DNA from: Vulcanimicrobiota bacterium
Lineage (GTDB): Bacteria > Vulcanimicrobiota > Xenobia > Xenobiales > JADMJV01
DNA: 64,000 nt
NCBI GenBank assembly: GCA_017307785.1
Contig: JAFKGI010000007.1
Span: 1 to 64,000 of the forward strand
Direction of reading: 5' to 3'
Positions 23,732 to 32,700 of this stretch are shown here, in pieces (the stretch's first letter is position 1; each line of letters starts with the position of its first letter). Made by a program: the position numbers and the translations under genes. The notes beneath the pieces were generated by a model. The model was not told the origin of the DNA, did no database searches, and worked only from the letters and a program-made list of their open reading frames with translations.

Positions 23732-25015
23732 CTACTCCTGGGCTTCCCGGAGGGCGCGTAGAACCGTGTTTTTGAACCCGGAATCGGTGGACAATTCGAG
23801 AGCCTGGGTCATATCCACCAACGCTTGCTCTTGATGGCCCAGCGTCAGGTGCGCGTAGCCCCGGCCCAGATAGCCCGGTGCGTAGCTCCTGTCGATGCGC
23901 AGCGCCTGGCTGTAGTCATCCACGGCCTGACTGTAGCGCTGGGCATCGTCGAAGGTGGCACCACGCTCCATGTAAGCCAGCAGGTAGTCCGGCTTGCGAG
24001 CGATGGCCTGGTCCAGGTCCGCCAGGGCCAGCTCATACTGCCCGGCCTTGTGCAAAGCCTGGCCACGACCGTAGTAGGGTTCCGGCCGGGCGGGATCGAG
24101 AGCGATCGCCTGGGTAAAGTCAGCTATCGCCTTGTCGTAATCTTTCAAGCCACTGAAGGCAAATCCGCGCCCGACCCAGGCCTTCTGCTCTTTGGGCAGC
24201 AGGTCCAGGGCGATGCTGTAGTCGTTCAACGCCATGTCCCAGACTTGCAGTCGCAGCATCACCCCGCCCCGGGCCAGATAGGTCGAGGCTCGATTGGGTG
24301 CCAACTGGATGGCCTTGGTGTAGTCATCGCGGGCCTGGTCCGGGTGGCCGGTGATCTCGTGCAGCAAACCCCGGTCCAGCCAGACAAAAAGACTTTCCGG
24401 ATCGAGTGCCACGGCTTTCCTCAAATCCAGCTCCGCCTTTTCGTTGTCCCCTTGCAAACGATAGGCACGGGCGCGCACGGCGTAAGCCTTGCCCAGCTCC
24501 GGATTGACCAGAATGGCCCGATTGGCGTCATCCAAGGCGCCCGTCAAGTCCTTCAACTGACCCAGGGCCAGACTGCGGGCGACATACGCCTGAGCCAGAT
24601 TGGGATCCAGAGCGAGAGCCCTGGCCACGTCCTGAACCGCTTGCTGATGGTCGCCAAGATCGTTGTGCACCTCGGCCCGGCGCGCATAGTAGGACGCCGT
24701 TTCGGGTTGCATAGCCAGCGCGGCTTCGATATCGGCCAGGGCCTTCTGGTCATCGCCCAGGCGGGTATAGACCTGCGAACGTTCCGCCAGCATCTTGGAA
24801 TTCCGCGGCTGCAGAGCCAGCGCCGTGGTCAAATCGCTCAGCGCATCTTTGGGGCGGCCCAAGGCCACGTAAGCCTGTGCCCGCTCCCGATAGGCCCGCC
24901 ACTCCTTGGGATGAGTTCGAATGTCGCGGGTAAAGCGATCCGCGGCTTGCTGATGGTTTTCCGCGGAAGCGGCCAGAGCCAGCGCCCAAACCAAACCGAT
25001 AATCCATTTCTTCAT
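23732..25015 (-). CDS. Exported TPR-repeat protein
   Basis: 427 residues. A signal peptide (MKKWIIGLVWALALAASA) is followed by about eleven tetratricopeptide repeats covering residues 25-425, each of the A-Y-x-x-R-A-x-x-x-x-x-L-G...A-L-x-D-x-x-x-A-L-x-L-x-P type. The protein is almost entirely TPR, so it should be a periplasmic or envelope scaffold. Its 5' region is the right arm of the inverted repeat. Confidence 0.87.
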   Translation of the reverse strand: MKKWIIGLVWALALAASAENHQQAADRFTRDIRTHPKEWRAYRERAQAYVALGRPKDALSDLTTALALQPRNSKMLAERSQVYTRLGDDQKALADIEAALAMQPETASYYARRAEVHNDLGDHQQAVQDVARALALDPNLAQAYVARSLALGQLKDLTGALDDANRAILVNPELGKAYAVRARAYRLQGDNEKAELDLRKAVALDPESLFVWLDRGLLHEITGHPDQARDDYTKAIQLAPNRASTYLARGGVMLRLQVWDMALNDYSIALDLLPKEQKAWVGRGFAFSGLKDYDKAIADFTQAIALDPARPEPYYGRGQALHKAGQYELALADLDQAIARKPDYLLAYMERGATFDDAQRYSQAVDDYSQALRIDRSYAPGYLGRGYAHLTLGHQEQALVDMTQALELSTDSGFKNTVLRALREAQE

Positions 25016-25169
25016 ATCCCGGGCGGATTCGCGTCCACAATCGGTAGCCCCTCCGGGGAAAGAAATGAGCGTTTTGCGAGGTCAAGAAACTTTTCTCGAA
25101 AACGGCCGGGCTTGACGCGATGTTCACACTTCAGCAACAACGGACAGCCAACTCTGTTACATAATCAAA

Positions 25170-25279
25170 CCACGGAAGCGATGGGCGCCACGCCCCCGCA
25201 GCCGGCTCTCTGAGTGTGTGTATAGTGTGTGTGTGTGTGTGTAAAAAGGCCCCGCCAATAACGGGGCCTTTTTTGTTTT
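25170..25279 (+). ncRNA. Candidate terminated leader RNA upstream of the biosynthetic operon
   Basis: Elements in order: CATAAT box (25160-25165); CACGGAAGCG; hairpin GGGCG-CCA-CGCCC (25183-25195); palindrome AGCCGGCT (25200-25207), which in the left copy is GACCGGTC, so paired bases changed together; a GT tract; and a strong terminator. The first operon gene begins 61 nt after the T-run. This fits a transcription-attenuation leader for the GT2-FkbH operon, or a separate small RNA. Neither transcription nor a ligand is shown. Confidence 0.45.
25248..25274. terminator. Bidirectional intrinsic terminator (right copy)
   Basis: GGCCCCG (25248-25254), 7-nt loop CCAATAA, CGGGGCC (25262-25268), then TTTTTT. 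It has the same stem and loop as the left copy at 22902-22922, read from the other strand. It stands in the leader of the biosynthetic operon, so read-through there would need control. Confidence 0.85.
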
Positions 25280-25335
25280 GAGAAACACCCGAAATGGGAG
25301 GAGTCACCCTCGCCGTTCATTAACTCCGGCGCTCT

Positions 25336-26532
25336 ATGGCAGCTCCTAAAGTCACAATCGTGGTGGCCCCGCGTGAGCGATTCTCACCGGCGGCGGATTG
25401 TTTTGAACATCTGGTCAGCCGCACCCCGCAAGCGGTTCAGTGGATCTACGTGGACACCGGCATCCCGGAGGACCTCCGCCAGCGCATTCAGGCAGCCGCC
25501 CCGGTCGAGTGGATCACGACTGCTCGCTATGCCAGCCCCAATGAGGCGCGCAATGCCGGGCTGGCCGCCGCCCGTGGCGAGTACGTCATCTTCCTCGACA
25601 ACGACGTCATGGTGGGCTCCGACTGGCTGGAGCCGCTGGTGCGTTGCGCCGACGAAACCGGCGCCTGGGTAGTCGGCCCGCTTTATATGATTGACGACCA
25701 GGTCCACATGGCCGGCGGCAAACTCTGCTTTGAAGACACCCCGGACGGACGGATCCTGCGCGAAGAACACCAGCACGCGGACTGCACCCTCCAGGAACTC
25801 GAACTCTCGCGGCAGCCCTGCGACTACGTGGAGTTCCACTGTATGCTCATCCGCCGCGAACGCATCGAGCCCCTCAGGGAAGAATTGCTCAGTCTGCACG
25901 AACACCTGGACCTGTGCCTTTCGGTCCAGGCCCGGGGCGGGTCCATCTATCTAGAACCGGCCAGCCAGGTCACCTACCTGACTCCTCCGCCCTTTGACAC
26001 CGCCGATATTCCCTTCTTCACGCTGCGCTGGTGTGAAGCCTGGAACCGTTCCAGCACCCTTTACTTCAAAGCTCGCTGGCAGGTCGTCTCGATTCCGACC
26101 GAAGAAGATGACGTCGACGCCCTGGTCTGGGCCCGCGGTCATCGGCGCCGTCTGACGGGAACCAGCTGGCGACCCATCAACATCCCGCCAGAGCAACACC
26201 TGGCCTGGATCGTGGCAGCCTTTATGGCGGTGGACTGCCATTACTTCGAAGTGCACCTGGATGGCGAACTGGAAGTGCGAAGCGGTCACGAATTGCTCTC
26301 AGGCTCCCTCCCCATCCAGCGGCTGCGACCCTGTGCGGAAGCAGGCGGCCCGCGCATCTGCCCGAACGCTCCGGAAGGCTCGGCTTTTCTAACCACCAGC
26401 AGCGGCAGCTGGGCGGCCGTTCTGAACGGGCCTGCAGGCGATATCCCATGGATCGAATTGGGCACCGAGGTCGAGAGCGCTTCACTCGGACGGGTCCTCA
26501 CCACCGCTCAATGGCCGCTACGAGTCGCCTGA
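25336..26532 (+). CDS. Family-2 (GT-A) glycosyltransferase
   Basis: 398 residues. Residues 1-230 are a GT2 fold: VTIVVAPRERFS start, SPNEARNAGLAAARGEYVIF, metal-binding D88-N89-D90 (FLDNDVM) and a late LSLHEHLDLCLSVQARGG acceptor-side block. The C-terminal ~150 residues are not assigned. It opens the five-gene operon, and its TGA shares a base with the next ATG (TGATG). GGGAGGAG lies 30 nt upstream, too far to be the normal ribosome site; no better one is visible. It should transfer a sugar to the product or an intermediate of the pathway. Confidence 0.83.
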   Translation: MAAPKVTIVVAPRERFSPAADCFEHLVSRTPQAVQWIYVDTGIPEDLRQRIQAAAPVEWITTARYASPNEARNAGLAAARGEYVIFLDNDVMVGSDWLEPLVRCADETGAWVVGPLYMIDDQVHMAGGKLCFEDTPDGRILREEHQHADCTLQELELSRQPCDYVEFHCMLIRRERIEPLREELLSLHEHLDLCLSVQARGGSIYLEPASQVTYLTPPPFDTADIPFFTLRWCEAWNRSSTLYFKARWQVVSIPTEEDDVDALVWARGHRRRLTGTSWRPINIPPEQHLAWIVAAFMAVDCHYFEVHLDGELEVRSGHELLSGSLPIQRLRPCAEAGGPRICPNAPEGSAFLTTSSGSWAAVLNGPAGDIPWIELGTEVESASLGRVLTTAQWPLRVA

Positions 26533-27179
26533 TGTTTGTCGCGCAAACCAACCTGCAGCTTTATGCTCAGCTCCCTCCTTCGCAGCTTCCCGCTGTGGCG
26601 GCCGCTTATGAGCTGGCCACTCAGCTTTTTAGCGGACAGTTTCGCGCCAGCGGCAAGCCCTTTCTGGCTCACCTGGTCGGCACCGCCAGTATCCTGGCCC
26701 AACTGGGGCGCTCGCTGGAGGAAATCACCACCGGACTTTTGCACGCCGCCTATGACAACGGTGATTTCGGAGCGAACTCTGGCAGCAAACGGGAGGAAGT
26801 TCGGGGCGTGATCGGTGAGTTGGCCGAGTCCTACCTGGAAACTTACTCCTCTCTGCCCTGGGACCCCGACCGCTATCCCGCCAGCGACTCGCCGCTCGAA
26901 CGCGCCGCCCTGGTCGTGCGTGTGGCCAACGAATTGGAAGATCTGCTGGACGGCTCTTTAGCCTGGGTCGGACCGCAACGGGCAGCCAAAATGCAGGCGC
27001 GGATTGAACCTACGGCCCGCCTGGCGGACCGTCTCGAACTACCGGAGCTGGCTCGGGCCTTGCGCCAGATCCAGCCTTGCCAGCCGGCCTCTTCCAATCG
27101 CCCCGAGTCCTCCTACACTCTTGCCCCTCGGACCTACGCTCGCGTAGCCGAAATCGTGGCCAAAAGGTTGCAACGATGA
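26532..27179 (+). CDS. HD-like protein (DUF6817 type) of the FkbH operon
   Basis: 215 residues. GKPFLAHLVGTASILAQLG followed by ITTGLLHAAYDNGDFG resembles the first half of the RelA/SpoT hydrolase HD domain, but the HD pair is replaced by HA. This is the pattern I associate with DUF6817, found in peptide/polyketide-type clusters. A second-messenger phosphohydrolase role is unlikely given the missing Asp; a structural or hydrolytic role in the pathway is possible. It overlaps both neighbours by start/stop sharing. Confidence 0.65.
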   Translation: MFVAQTNLQLYAQLPPSQLPAVAAAYELATQLFSGQFRASGKPFLAHLVGTASILAQLGRSLEEITTGLLHAAYDNGDFGANSGSKREEVRGVIGELAESYLETYSSLPWDPDRYPASDSPLERAALVVRVANELEDLLDGSLAWVGPQRAAKMQARIEPTARLADRLELPELARALRQIQPCQPASSNRPESSYTLAPRTYARVAEIVAKRLQR

Positions 27180-29134
27180 AACCAACGCTGGTAGTAGCCT
27201 CCACCTTTGTCGCAGAGCCTCTGCGCGAATCTCTGGAGTTCTGGACAAGCACCGTCGAACAAGACTGGCAGCTCAAGTTCGCGCCCTCCGGGCAACTCTT
27301 TCAGCAACTCTTGGACCCCACCAGCGCCTTGCGCACCAACCACCAGGGCGTCAACGTCCTGCTCGTCCGCCTGGACGATTGGCGGGGAAGCGGGCACCTC
27401 CAAGAAAACCTGCGCACCTTCGAAGAAAGCCTGAGGGCCGCTGTCGAGGGAACTCCTCGCTATCTGGTCGTTCTCTGCCCTTCGCAAAGCGACCAAGAAG
27501 AAAACCTACCGGTCCTTCCAGCCGTCAGCACCCTGCTGCCGCAGGACTATCTGGACCCGTATTCGGTCACCGGGTCGATTTCCTCGCTGGGCCCTATCCC
27601 CTACCACGCGCAGTTCTTCACCGCTCTGGGCACGGCCATCGTGCGGCGCCTGCAAAGCTGGTCTCGACCTCCCTGCAAAGTGGTGGTCGTCGATTGTGAC
27701 CAGACCCTGTGGCTTGGCGCTTGCGCCGAGGGCAGCGTGCAGGTAACCCCCGCCCATCAAGCCTTTCAGGCCTTCTTGATCGAGCAAACTCACCAAGGCC
27801 GCCTGCTCTGCCTGGCCAGCAAGAACGCCGAGGCCGACGTCTGGGCCGTATTCGACCAGCATCCGGACATGCTGCTGCAGCGCACCCACCTGGCCTCTGC
27901 CCGCATCAATTGGCAGCCCAAGTCAAGCAACCTTCGAGAGCTCGCGCAAGAGCTGAACTTCGGGCTGGACACCTTCCTCTTCCTCGACGACGACGCGGTG
28001 GAAATCGCCGAGGTTCGCTCCACCTGCCCGGCCGTTACCGCGGTTCAGCTGCCCGAATCCCACCGGCTGGCCTTCCTGCAGCACTTGTGGCTGCTCGACG
28101 GCACTTCGACCACTCCGCGCACGCAGCTGCTGCGCGACGAAGCCGAACGTCAGCGCCTGCGGGCTCAGGCTCCCAGCCTGGCCGCGTTCATCGCTCAACT
28201 GGGGGTCCAGGTTGCCTTCTCGCCCCTCGCCGACGGAGAACTGGCCCGAGCCGCCGAGCTGAGTCTGCGAACCACTCAGATGCATCTGGCACCGCGTGCC
28301 TGGAGCGAACCGGAACTGGCCATGAGGCGCACGACCGGCATCTGCGTGGGCGTCCACTGTCAAGATCGACTGGGCGACTACGGTCTGGTCGGCCTGCTGT
28401 GCGCCCATGAGTCTGGCGAGGTGGACGGTTTCATGCTCAGCTGCCGGGCCCTGGGCCGAGGCGTCGAACATCGCATGCTGGCCTGGCTCGGTCAACAAGG
28501 CCAACAACAAGGCTGGTCCGGCCTGCGTCTGAAATTGTCAGAGACCGCTCGCAACCTTCCCGCCCGCCAGTTCGTGGCCTCTCTGGGTGGTCCTGAGCTG
28601 TCCGTCAGTCAGGCGGCCGAGGTGCGCTGGCGTCCCCAGAACGCCGTTCCCGCCCCGACCGCGGCCGTGGCCTCTATCGAAACGGCCAGCTGGGACAGCT
28701 TGCTGATGCAACGGATCGCCGAGGAGCTGACGACAGCCGAGACCATCCTGCGCTCCATGCGACTGGCTCGCGGCGCCCGCCCCGAACTGTGCACCGCCTA
28801 TGCAGCTCCTCAAAACGAAACCGAACGAGAACTGGCGGCTCTGCTCGGCGAGCTCTTGCGCGTGGACCCGGTCGGGCGCAACGATAGCTTCTACGACCTG
28901 GGTGGACACTCGCTCCTGGCAGCCCAGGTTTTGTCTCTGATCGAGGAGCGCCTTCACGTTCAGCTCTCGCCCATCGTGCTCTTCCGCGGACCCTTTACGG
29001 TAGCCGAGCTGGCCCAGACCGTTCATGAATCTCGCTTGCAAGCCGCCGACGAAGGCGAATTGCTCGAGGTTCTCTCCGAACTCGACGACCTGAGCGACGA
29101 AGAAGTCAGGGCTTTACTGCTCGAAGGTTCCTGA
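27176..29134 (+). CDS. FkbH-like HAD enzyme with C-terminal acyl carrier domain
   Basis: 652 residues. An N-terminal ~160-residue region precedes the HAD domain with VVVDCDQTLWLGACAEG (D173, D175, T177) and FLFLDDDAVEIAEV. An acetyltransferase-like section follows (GDYGLVGLLCAH...SCRALGRGVEHRML), as in FkbH proteins. At ~550-620 a carrier domain carries S579 (GGHSLLAAQ) for phosphopantetheine. FkbH proteins load a glyceryl unit from 1,3-bisphosphoglycerate onto a carrier; fusion to its own carrier suggests loading in cis. It is coupled to both neighbours (ATGA upstream, TGATG downstream). Confidence 0.87.
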   Translation: MKPTLVVASTFVAEPLRESLEFWTSTVEQDWQLKFAPSGQLFQQLLDPTSALRTNHQGVNVLLVRLDDWRGSGHLQENLRTFEESLRAAVEGTPRYLVVLCPSQSDQEENLPVLPAVSTLLPQDYLDPYSVTGSISSLGPIPYHAQFFTALGTAIVRRLQSWSRPPCKVVVVDCDQTLWLGACAEGSVQVTPAHQAFQAFLIEQTHQGRLLCLASKNAEADVWAVFDQHPDMLLQRTHLASARINWQPKSSNLRELAQELNFGLDTFLFLDDDAVEIAEVRSTCPAVTAVQLPESHRLAFLQHLWLLDGTSTTPRTQLLRDEAERQRLRAQAPSLAAFIAQLGVQVAFSPLADGELARAAELSLRTTQMHLAPRAWSEPELAMRRTTGICVGVHCQDRLGDYGLVGLLCAHESGEVDGFMLSCRALGRGVEHRMLAWLGQQGQQQGWSGLRLKLSETARNLPARQFVASLGGPELSVSQAAEVRWRPQNAVPAPTAAVASIETASWDSLLMQRIAEELTTAETILRSMRLARGARPELCTAYAAPQNETERELAALLGELLRVDPVGRNDSFYDLGGHSLLAAQVLSLIEERLHVQLSPIVLFRGPFTVAELAQTVHESRLQAADEGELLEVLSELDDLSDEEVRALLLEGS

Positions 29135-32100
29135 TGCGCGTCGTCTTGCCCGTGCGGGGCTCGACCGGCGACCTCCGCCCTTCCCTGGCAGTCGGGCTGG
29201 CCATGCGTCAGCGCGGTCACGAGGTGATCGTGGTTTCCCACCTTGTCTACCAGAGCGTGGTGGAGCAGGCCGGGCTAGACTTTCGGGCTCTCGACGACGC
29301 CGCCGAGGCACAGGCCTTCGAGTCGGCCGCCTCGCTCTTGCAAGAAGCTCGCGGTGGGGCGGAATTCTGGCGCAATCACGTCATCCCCGGGCTGCTGCGA
29401 GAAACCAGGATTTTGCTGGACCTCTGTCGCGAGCGGGCGAGCCTGCTGCTGCTCCAGCCCGTCTACGATATGGCCGGGCGGTTTGCAGCCGAGCTCATTG
29501 ACCTCCCCACCCGCTGGCTTTTCATCAGTCCCGCGATGGTCAGCGGAATGGCCATGCGAGTCGGCCTGGTGGAGGAACTGGCTCCACAACTGAATCAGGT
29601 CCGGGACGCACTGGAGTTGCCGCCCCTCCACGATGTCTCCACCTGGCTGAGCTACGCGCCCGAAAACCCCGCTCTCTGGCCCGACTGGTTCGCGCCCGAC
29701 CTGCAGCGCCCGGACATCACCCCGGTCGGCTTTCCTCCCGTCCAGGCAAGCTCGGCCGAACCCGGGTCGCGGGTTCTGATTAGCGGAAGCACCGGTCGCT
29801 TTCTCCCCGGTTCGCTGTTCGAAGTGGCCGTTGCCGCCTGCTCCCGGCTGCAATTGCCTGCGCTGGTCATGTCCCCGTTCCCGGACCTGATTCCCGGCGA
29901 CCTGCCGCCGGACATCGAGGTCACCGGCTTTCAGCCTCACCAACAGGTTATGCCGCAGGCCAGTGCCGTCATCCACCACGGCGGCATCGGCACCACCATC
30001 AGCGCCCTGGCCCACGGCCGGCCACAACTGGTTCTGGCCGCCGGGGCCGACCGTCCCGACAACGGCCTGCGCATCCAATCTCTCGAATTGGGTCGATGCT
30101 TACTGACGGCTCGCTGGACTCCCTCCGAGGTGGCTGCCGCTCTTCACGACATCCTCACCAGCCCGATCATCCGAGAGCGCACGACCTACTACCGGCAACG
30201 CCTGCTCACCGGCGGCAATCCAAAGCTCATGACTGATCTGCTGGAACGAGCCGCCCAAACTCCCTGGAAGCCCACCCCGCCGCCAGCCAAAACCGGTCTG
30301 GCCGCCCTTTCGCCGGAGCGCAGAAAACTGGCCGAGAAGCTGCTGCGCCAGCGCCGACAGCAGGCCCAGGCTGCCGAACCCGAAGGCCCACGTCCGGCAG
30401 CTCCTGCCCAGCAGCGCATCTGGCTGGCCCAACAGCTCGACCCGGACTCTTCAGCCTTTCACAAGGTCCACGGCCTGCGCCTCAGCGGGCCGCTCGAGCG
30501 CCCCCGCCTCGAACAAGCTTTGCAGCGGTTGGTGGAACGTCATCAAGTGCTGCGGACCAACTTGCGTTGGGTGGAGAACGACCTGCTGGAGGTCCCGGGT
30601 GGTGGCAGCGAAGCCTGGTCTTACACCGACCTGAGCGAGCTCGATCCAACTTTACACTGGGAGCAAATCCAACGATTCGGATTGGATCTGGTGGATCGAG
30701 CCTATGACCTGGCTGCCGGTCCCCTGCTTCGGCCCCACCTGGTGCGACTGGGAGAGCAGGAACACTTTCTGCTGATTGGACTCCACGCGGCCGTCTCCGA
30801 CGCCGCCTCGACCGAGGTGCTGTGGCGCCATCTGGGGCAAGCCTACGAAACCCCAGAAGCCACGCAAGAATCCGTTTCTTTCGGACGTTATGCGCGAACC
30901 TTGCAGGCCTCCCTCCCATTGGAGCAGCTGGTCGCCTGGTGGCGCGCTCAACTGGCCGGTCTGGTCGAAGTAGAGCCGCCGCTGGCCGGCCCGCGCCCCG
31001 AACGCCTCAGCAATGCCGGAGCCGGCTATCTGCTGACCCTGCCCAGAGCGACCCTGAGCAGCCTGGAACATCTGGCCCGAGCTCGCGGGGTGACGCTCTT
31101 CGTGCTGCTGTTGGCCGCTTTCCAGGCCCTGCTGCAGCGTTACACGAGGGGGCTCGATGTGGTGGTGGGAACGCGCGCAGCCGGACGCACCCATCCAGAC
31201 ACCCTGCCGCTCATCGGTCCGCTGGCCAACACCCTGGTGCTTCGCACTCGGGCCGATGGCGACCCCACCTTTCTGGAATGGCTCGAACGCGTGGCCGCCA
31301 TGTGGCGCGATACTCAGGCTCATCAGAATCTGCCCTTCCAGACCCTGGTGGAAGCACTGCAACCGCCGCGTCGCGCCAATCGTCACCCCTTCTTTTCCGT
31401 CCTCTTCTACCTGCAGGGTCAACCCCTGGAAAACCTGCCCTGGGGTGACCTGGAGGCCCGTCAAGTCCTGCTCAAGCGCGGCACCACCAGCGATGACCTG
31501 GCTCTTTCCTGCCGGGTGGTGGCCGACCAGCTGCGCTGCCTTTTCGAGTATCGCACCGACCTTTACCCGACCGAAACGATCCACACCCTGGGGCAGGATT
31601 GGACACAACTGCTCGAAGCGATTTGCCAGCAGCCGGAAACCCGACTTTCCCAACTTCCGCCCCACCACCATCGGCAGCACCCGGTGCCTTCCGCCCAGGC
31701 CGAGGCTCCGGTTCTCAACGGCCCACCGCAAGGCGCTCTGGAAGGCCAGCTGGCCGACCTCTTTGCTCGCCACCTCGGCCTGACCGAAGTGCAACGCTAC
31801 GACAATTTCTTTCGCCTGGGAGGCCATTCGATGTTGGGGGCTCGCCTGCTGATCGACCTCGAACACCAGGCCGGGCGGAAGCTGACTCTGACCACTCTGT
31901 TCGAGTCGCCCACTGTGGCAGAATTGGCCCGCATCCTGAACCAGAAGCGCGGGCCGGAAGCGCTGATCCAACTGCAAAAGGGGACCGGCAAGGTTGAGCT
32001 GGTGCTGGTCCACCCCGCCAGCGGCAGCCTCAGCATCTACCAGCGACTGCTCGACCACCTGGGCCCAGAGCCCAATGTCTACGGTCTGCAGGCCCTCTGG

Positions 32101-32700
32101 CAAGGGGACGTGCCCGAACACCGCACCCTGCAAGCCATGGCCGACCACTACGCGGAACAAGTTCGCAAGCTGCCCGGCCCCTGCGTGCTGGCCGGTCTCT
32201 CGCTGGGTGCGCGCATCGCCCTTCAGGTAGCCCATCGCCTCCCTCCCGAGCAGGTGAGACGAGTGGTGCTGCTGGACGGCTGGGGCCCGGGCTATCCGCG
32301 CTTTCCGAACCTGCTGGTGCGGCTGAAAATCCACCTGGTCAGGGCTCTGCGCCAACCTCCCGGCCAGCGCCTCGATTACCTGAAGTTGCGTGTCCGGGCC
32401 CTGGGCGAACTACTCCAACGCAGACTCCGCGGACTGCTCCACCGGCTGCGCCCGAGCACCGACTTCGCCGGCTACTTTTCTCCCGGAGTGACTCAGGTCG
32501 CCCCGATTCGCTACGAAGGTTCCGTCTTGCTGGTGAGAGCCCGAGAACAACCCGTGGCCTGCTTCCCCGACCCTCGATTGGGCTGGACGGAGCAGCTGCT
32601 GCCCCACCTCGAAATGACGGAAGTACCCGGCTATCACGGCTTCATGATGCACGACCCCAACGTGGTGGAAGTGGCCCGGATCCTGAAAGATCAACTGTGA
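29134..32700 (+). CDS. Glycosyltransferase-condensation-PCP-thioesterase megasynthase
   Basis: 1188 residues in four parts. 1-400: UGT/MGT-type glycosyltransferase (start RGSTGDLRPSLAVGLAM; donor site ASAVIHHGGIGTTISALAHG). ~415-830: NRPS condensation domain (AQQRIWLAQQL...); its HHxxxDG motif reads H551-A-A-V-S-D-A, so the second, catalytic His is Ala. ~870-945: carrier domain with S899 (LGGHSMLGA). ~960-1188: thioesterase, S1023 (GLSLGA), with LLDGWG and a late GYHGFM supplying acid and His. No adenylation domain is present. It presumably joins or releases a glyceryl- or acyl-derived product and glycosylates it. Confidence 0.87.
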   Translation: MRVVLPVRGSTGDLRPSLAVGLAMRQRGHEVIVVSHLVYQSVVEQAGLDFRALDDAAEAQAFESAASLLQEARGGAEFWRNHVIPGLLRETRILLDLCRERASLLLLQPVYDMAGRFAAELIDLPTRWLFISPAMVSGMAMRVGLVEELAPQLNQVRDALELPPLHDVSTWLSYAPENPALWPDWFAPDLQRPDITPVGFPPVQASSAEPGSRVLISGSTGRFLPGSLFEVAVAACSRLQLPALVMSPFPDLIPGDLPPDIEVTGFQPHQQVMPQASAVIHHGGIGTTISALAHGRPQLVLAAGADRPDNGLRIQSLELGRCLLTARWTPSEVAAALHDILTSPIIRERTTYYRQRLLTGGNPKLMTDLLERAAQTPWKPTPPPAKTGLAALSPERRKLAEKLLRQRRQQAQAAEPEGPRPAAPAQQRIWLAQQLDPDSSAFHKVHGLRLSGPLERPRLEQALQRLVERHQVLRTNLRWVENDLLEVPGGGSEAWSYTDLSELDPTLHWEQIQRFGLDLVDRAYDLAAGPLLRPHLVRLGEQEHFLLIGLHAAVSDAASTEVLWRHLGQAYETPEATQESVSFGRYARTLQASLPLEQLVAWWRAQLAGLVEVEPPLAGPRPERLSNAGAGYLLTLPRATLSSLEHLARARGVTLFVLLLAAFQALLQRYTRGLDVVVGTRAAGRTHPDTLPLIGPLANTLVLRTRADGDPTFLEWLERVAAMWRDTQAHQNLPFQTLVEALQPPRRANRHPFFSVLFYLQGQPLENLPWGDLEARQVLLKRGTTSDDLALSCRVVADQLRCLFEYRTDLYPTETIHTLGQDWTQLLEAICQQPETRLSQLPPHHHRQHPVPSAQAEAPVLNGPPQGALEGQLADLFARHLGLTEVQRYDNFFRLGGHSMLGARLLIDLEHQAGRKLTLTTLFESPTVAELARILNQKRGPEALIQLQKGTGKVELVLVHPASGSLSIYQRLLDHLGPEPNVYGLQALWQGDVPEHRTLQAMADHYAEQVRKLPGPCVLAGLSLGARIALQVAHRLPPEQVRRVVLLDGWGPGYPRFPNLLVRLKIHLVRALRQPPGQRLDYLKLRVRALGELLQRRLRGLLHRLRPSTDFAGYFSPGVTQVAPIRYEGSVLLVRAREQPVACFPDPRLGWTEQLLPHLEMTEVPGYHGFMMHDPNVVEVARILKDQL

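Larger units (their letters stand above)
25068..25279. repeat. Right arm of the ~200-bp inverted repeat
   Basis: Reverse-complement counterpart of 22891-23091. It contains the same terminator, the TACATAAT-type box (GTTACATAAT, 25156-25165), CACGGAAGCG and the TTGACCTC block near its inner end. The dinucleotide tract differs: one long GT run here (25214-25242) against two short CA runs in the left arm. It lies between the TPR gene and the biosynthetic operon and faces outward toward the operon. Confidence 0.8.

Noticed and set aside
23825..25213. 462-residue plus-strand frame opposite the TPR gene
   Set aside because: The periodic TPR sequence on the minus strand explains the open antisense frame; there is no independent motif.
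22891..25279. Composite transposon bounded by inverted repeats
   Set aside because: No transposase or resolvase is encoded between the arms, no target-site duplication is visible, and the arms hold promoter and terminator elements rather than transposon ends.
26532..27179. Alarmone hydrolase partner for the RelA/SpoT synthetase
   Set aside because: The HD pair is HA, and the gene is embedded in the FkbH operon by start/stop overlaps, so a pathway role is more likely.
30652..32355. 567-residue minus-strand frame inside the GT-condensation gene
   Set aside because: It lies wholly opposite a gene with clear domains and reads as Gln/Gly/Val-rich sequence without motifs; a shadow of high-GC codon bias.
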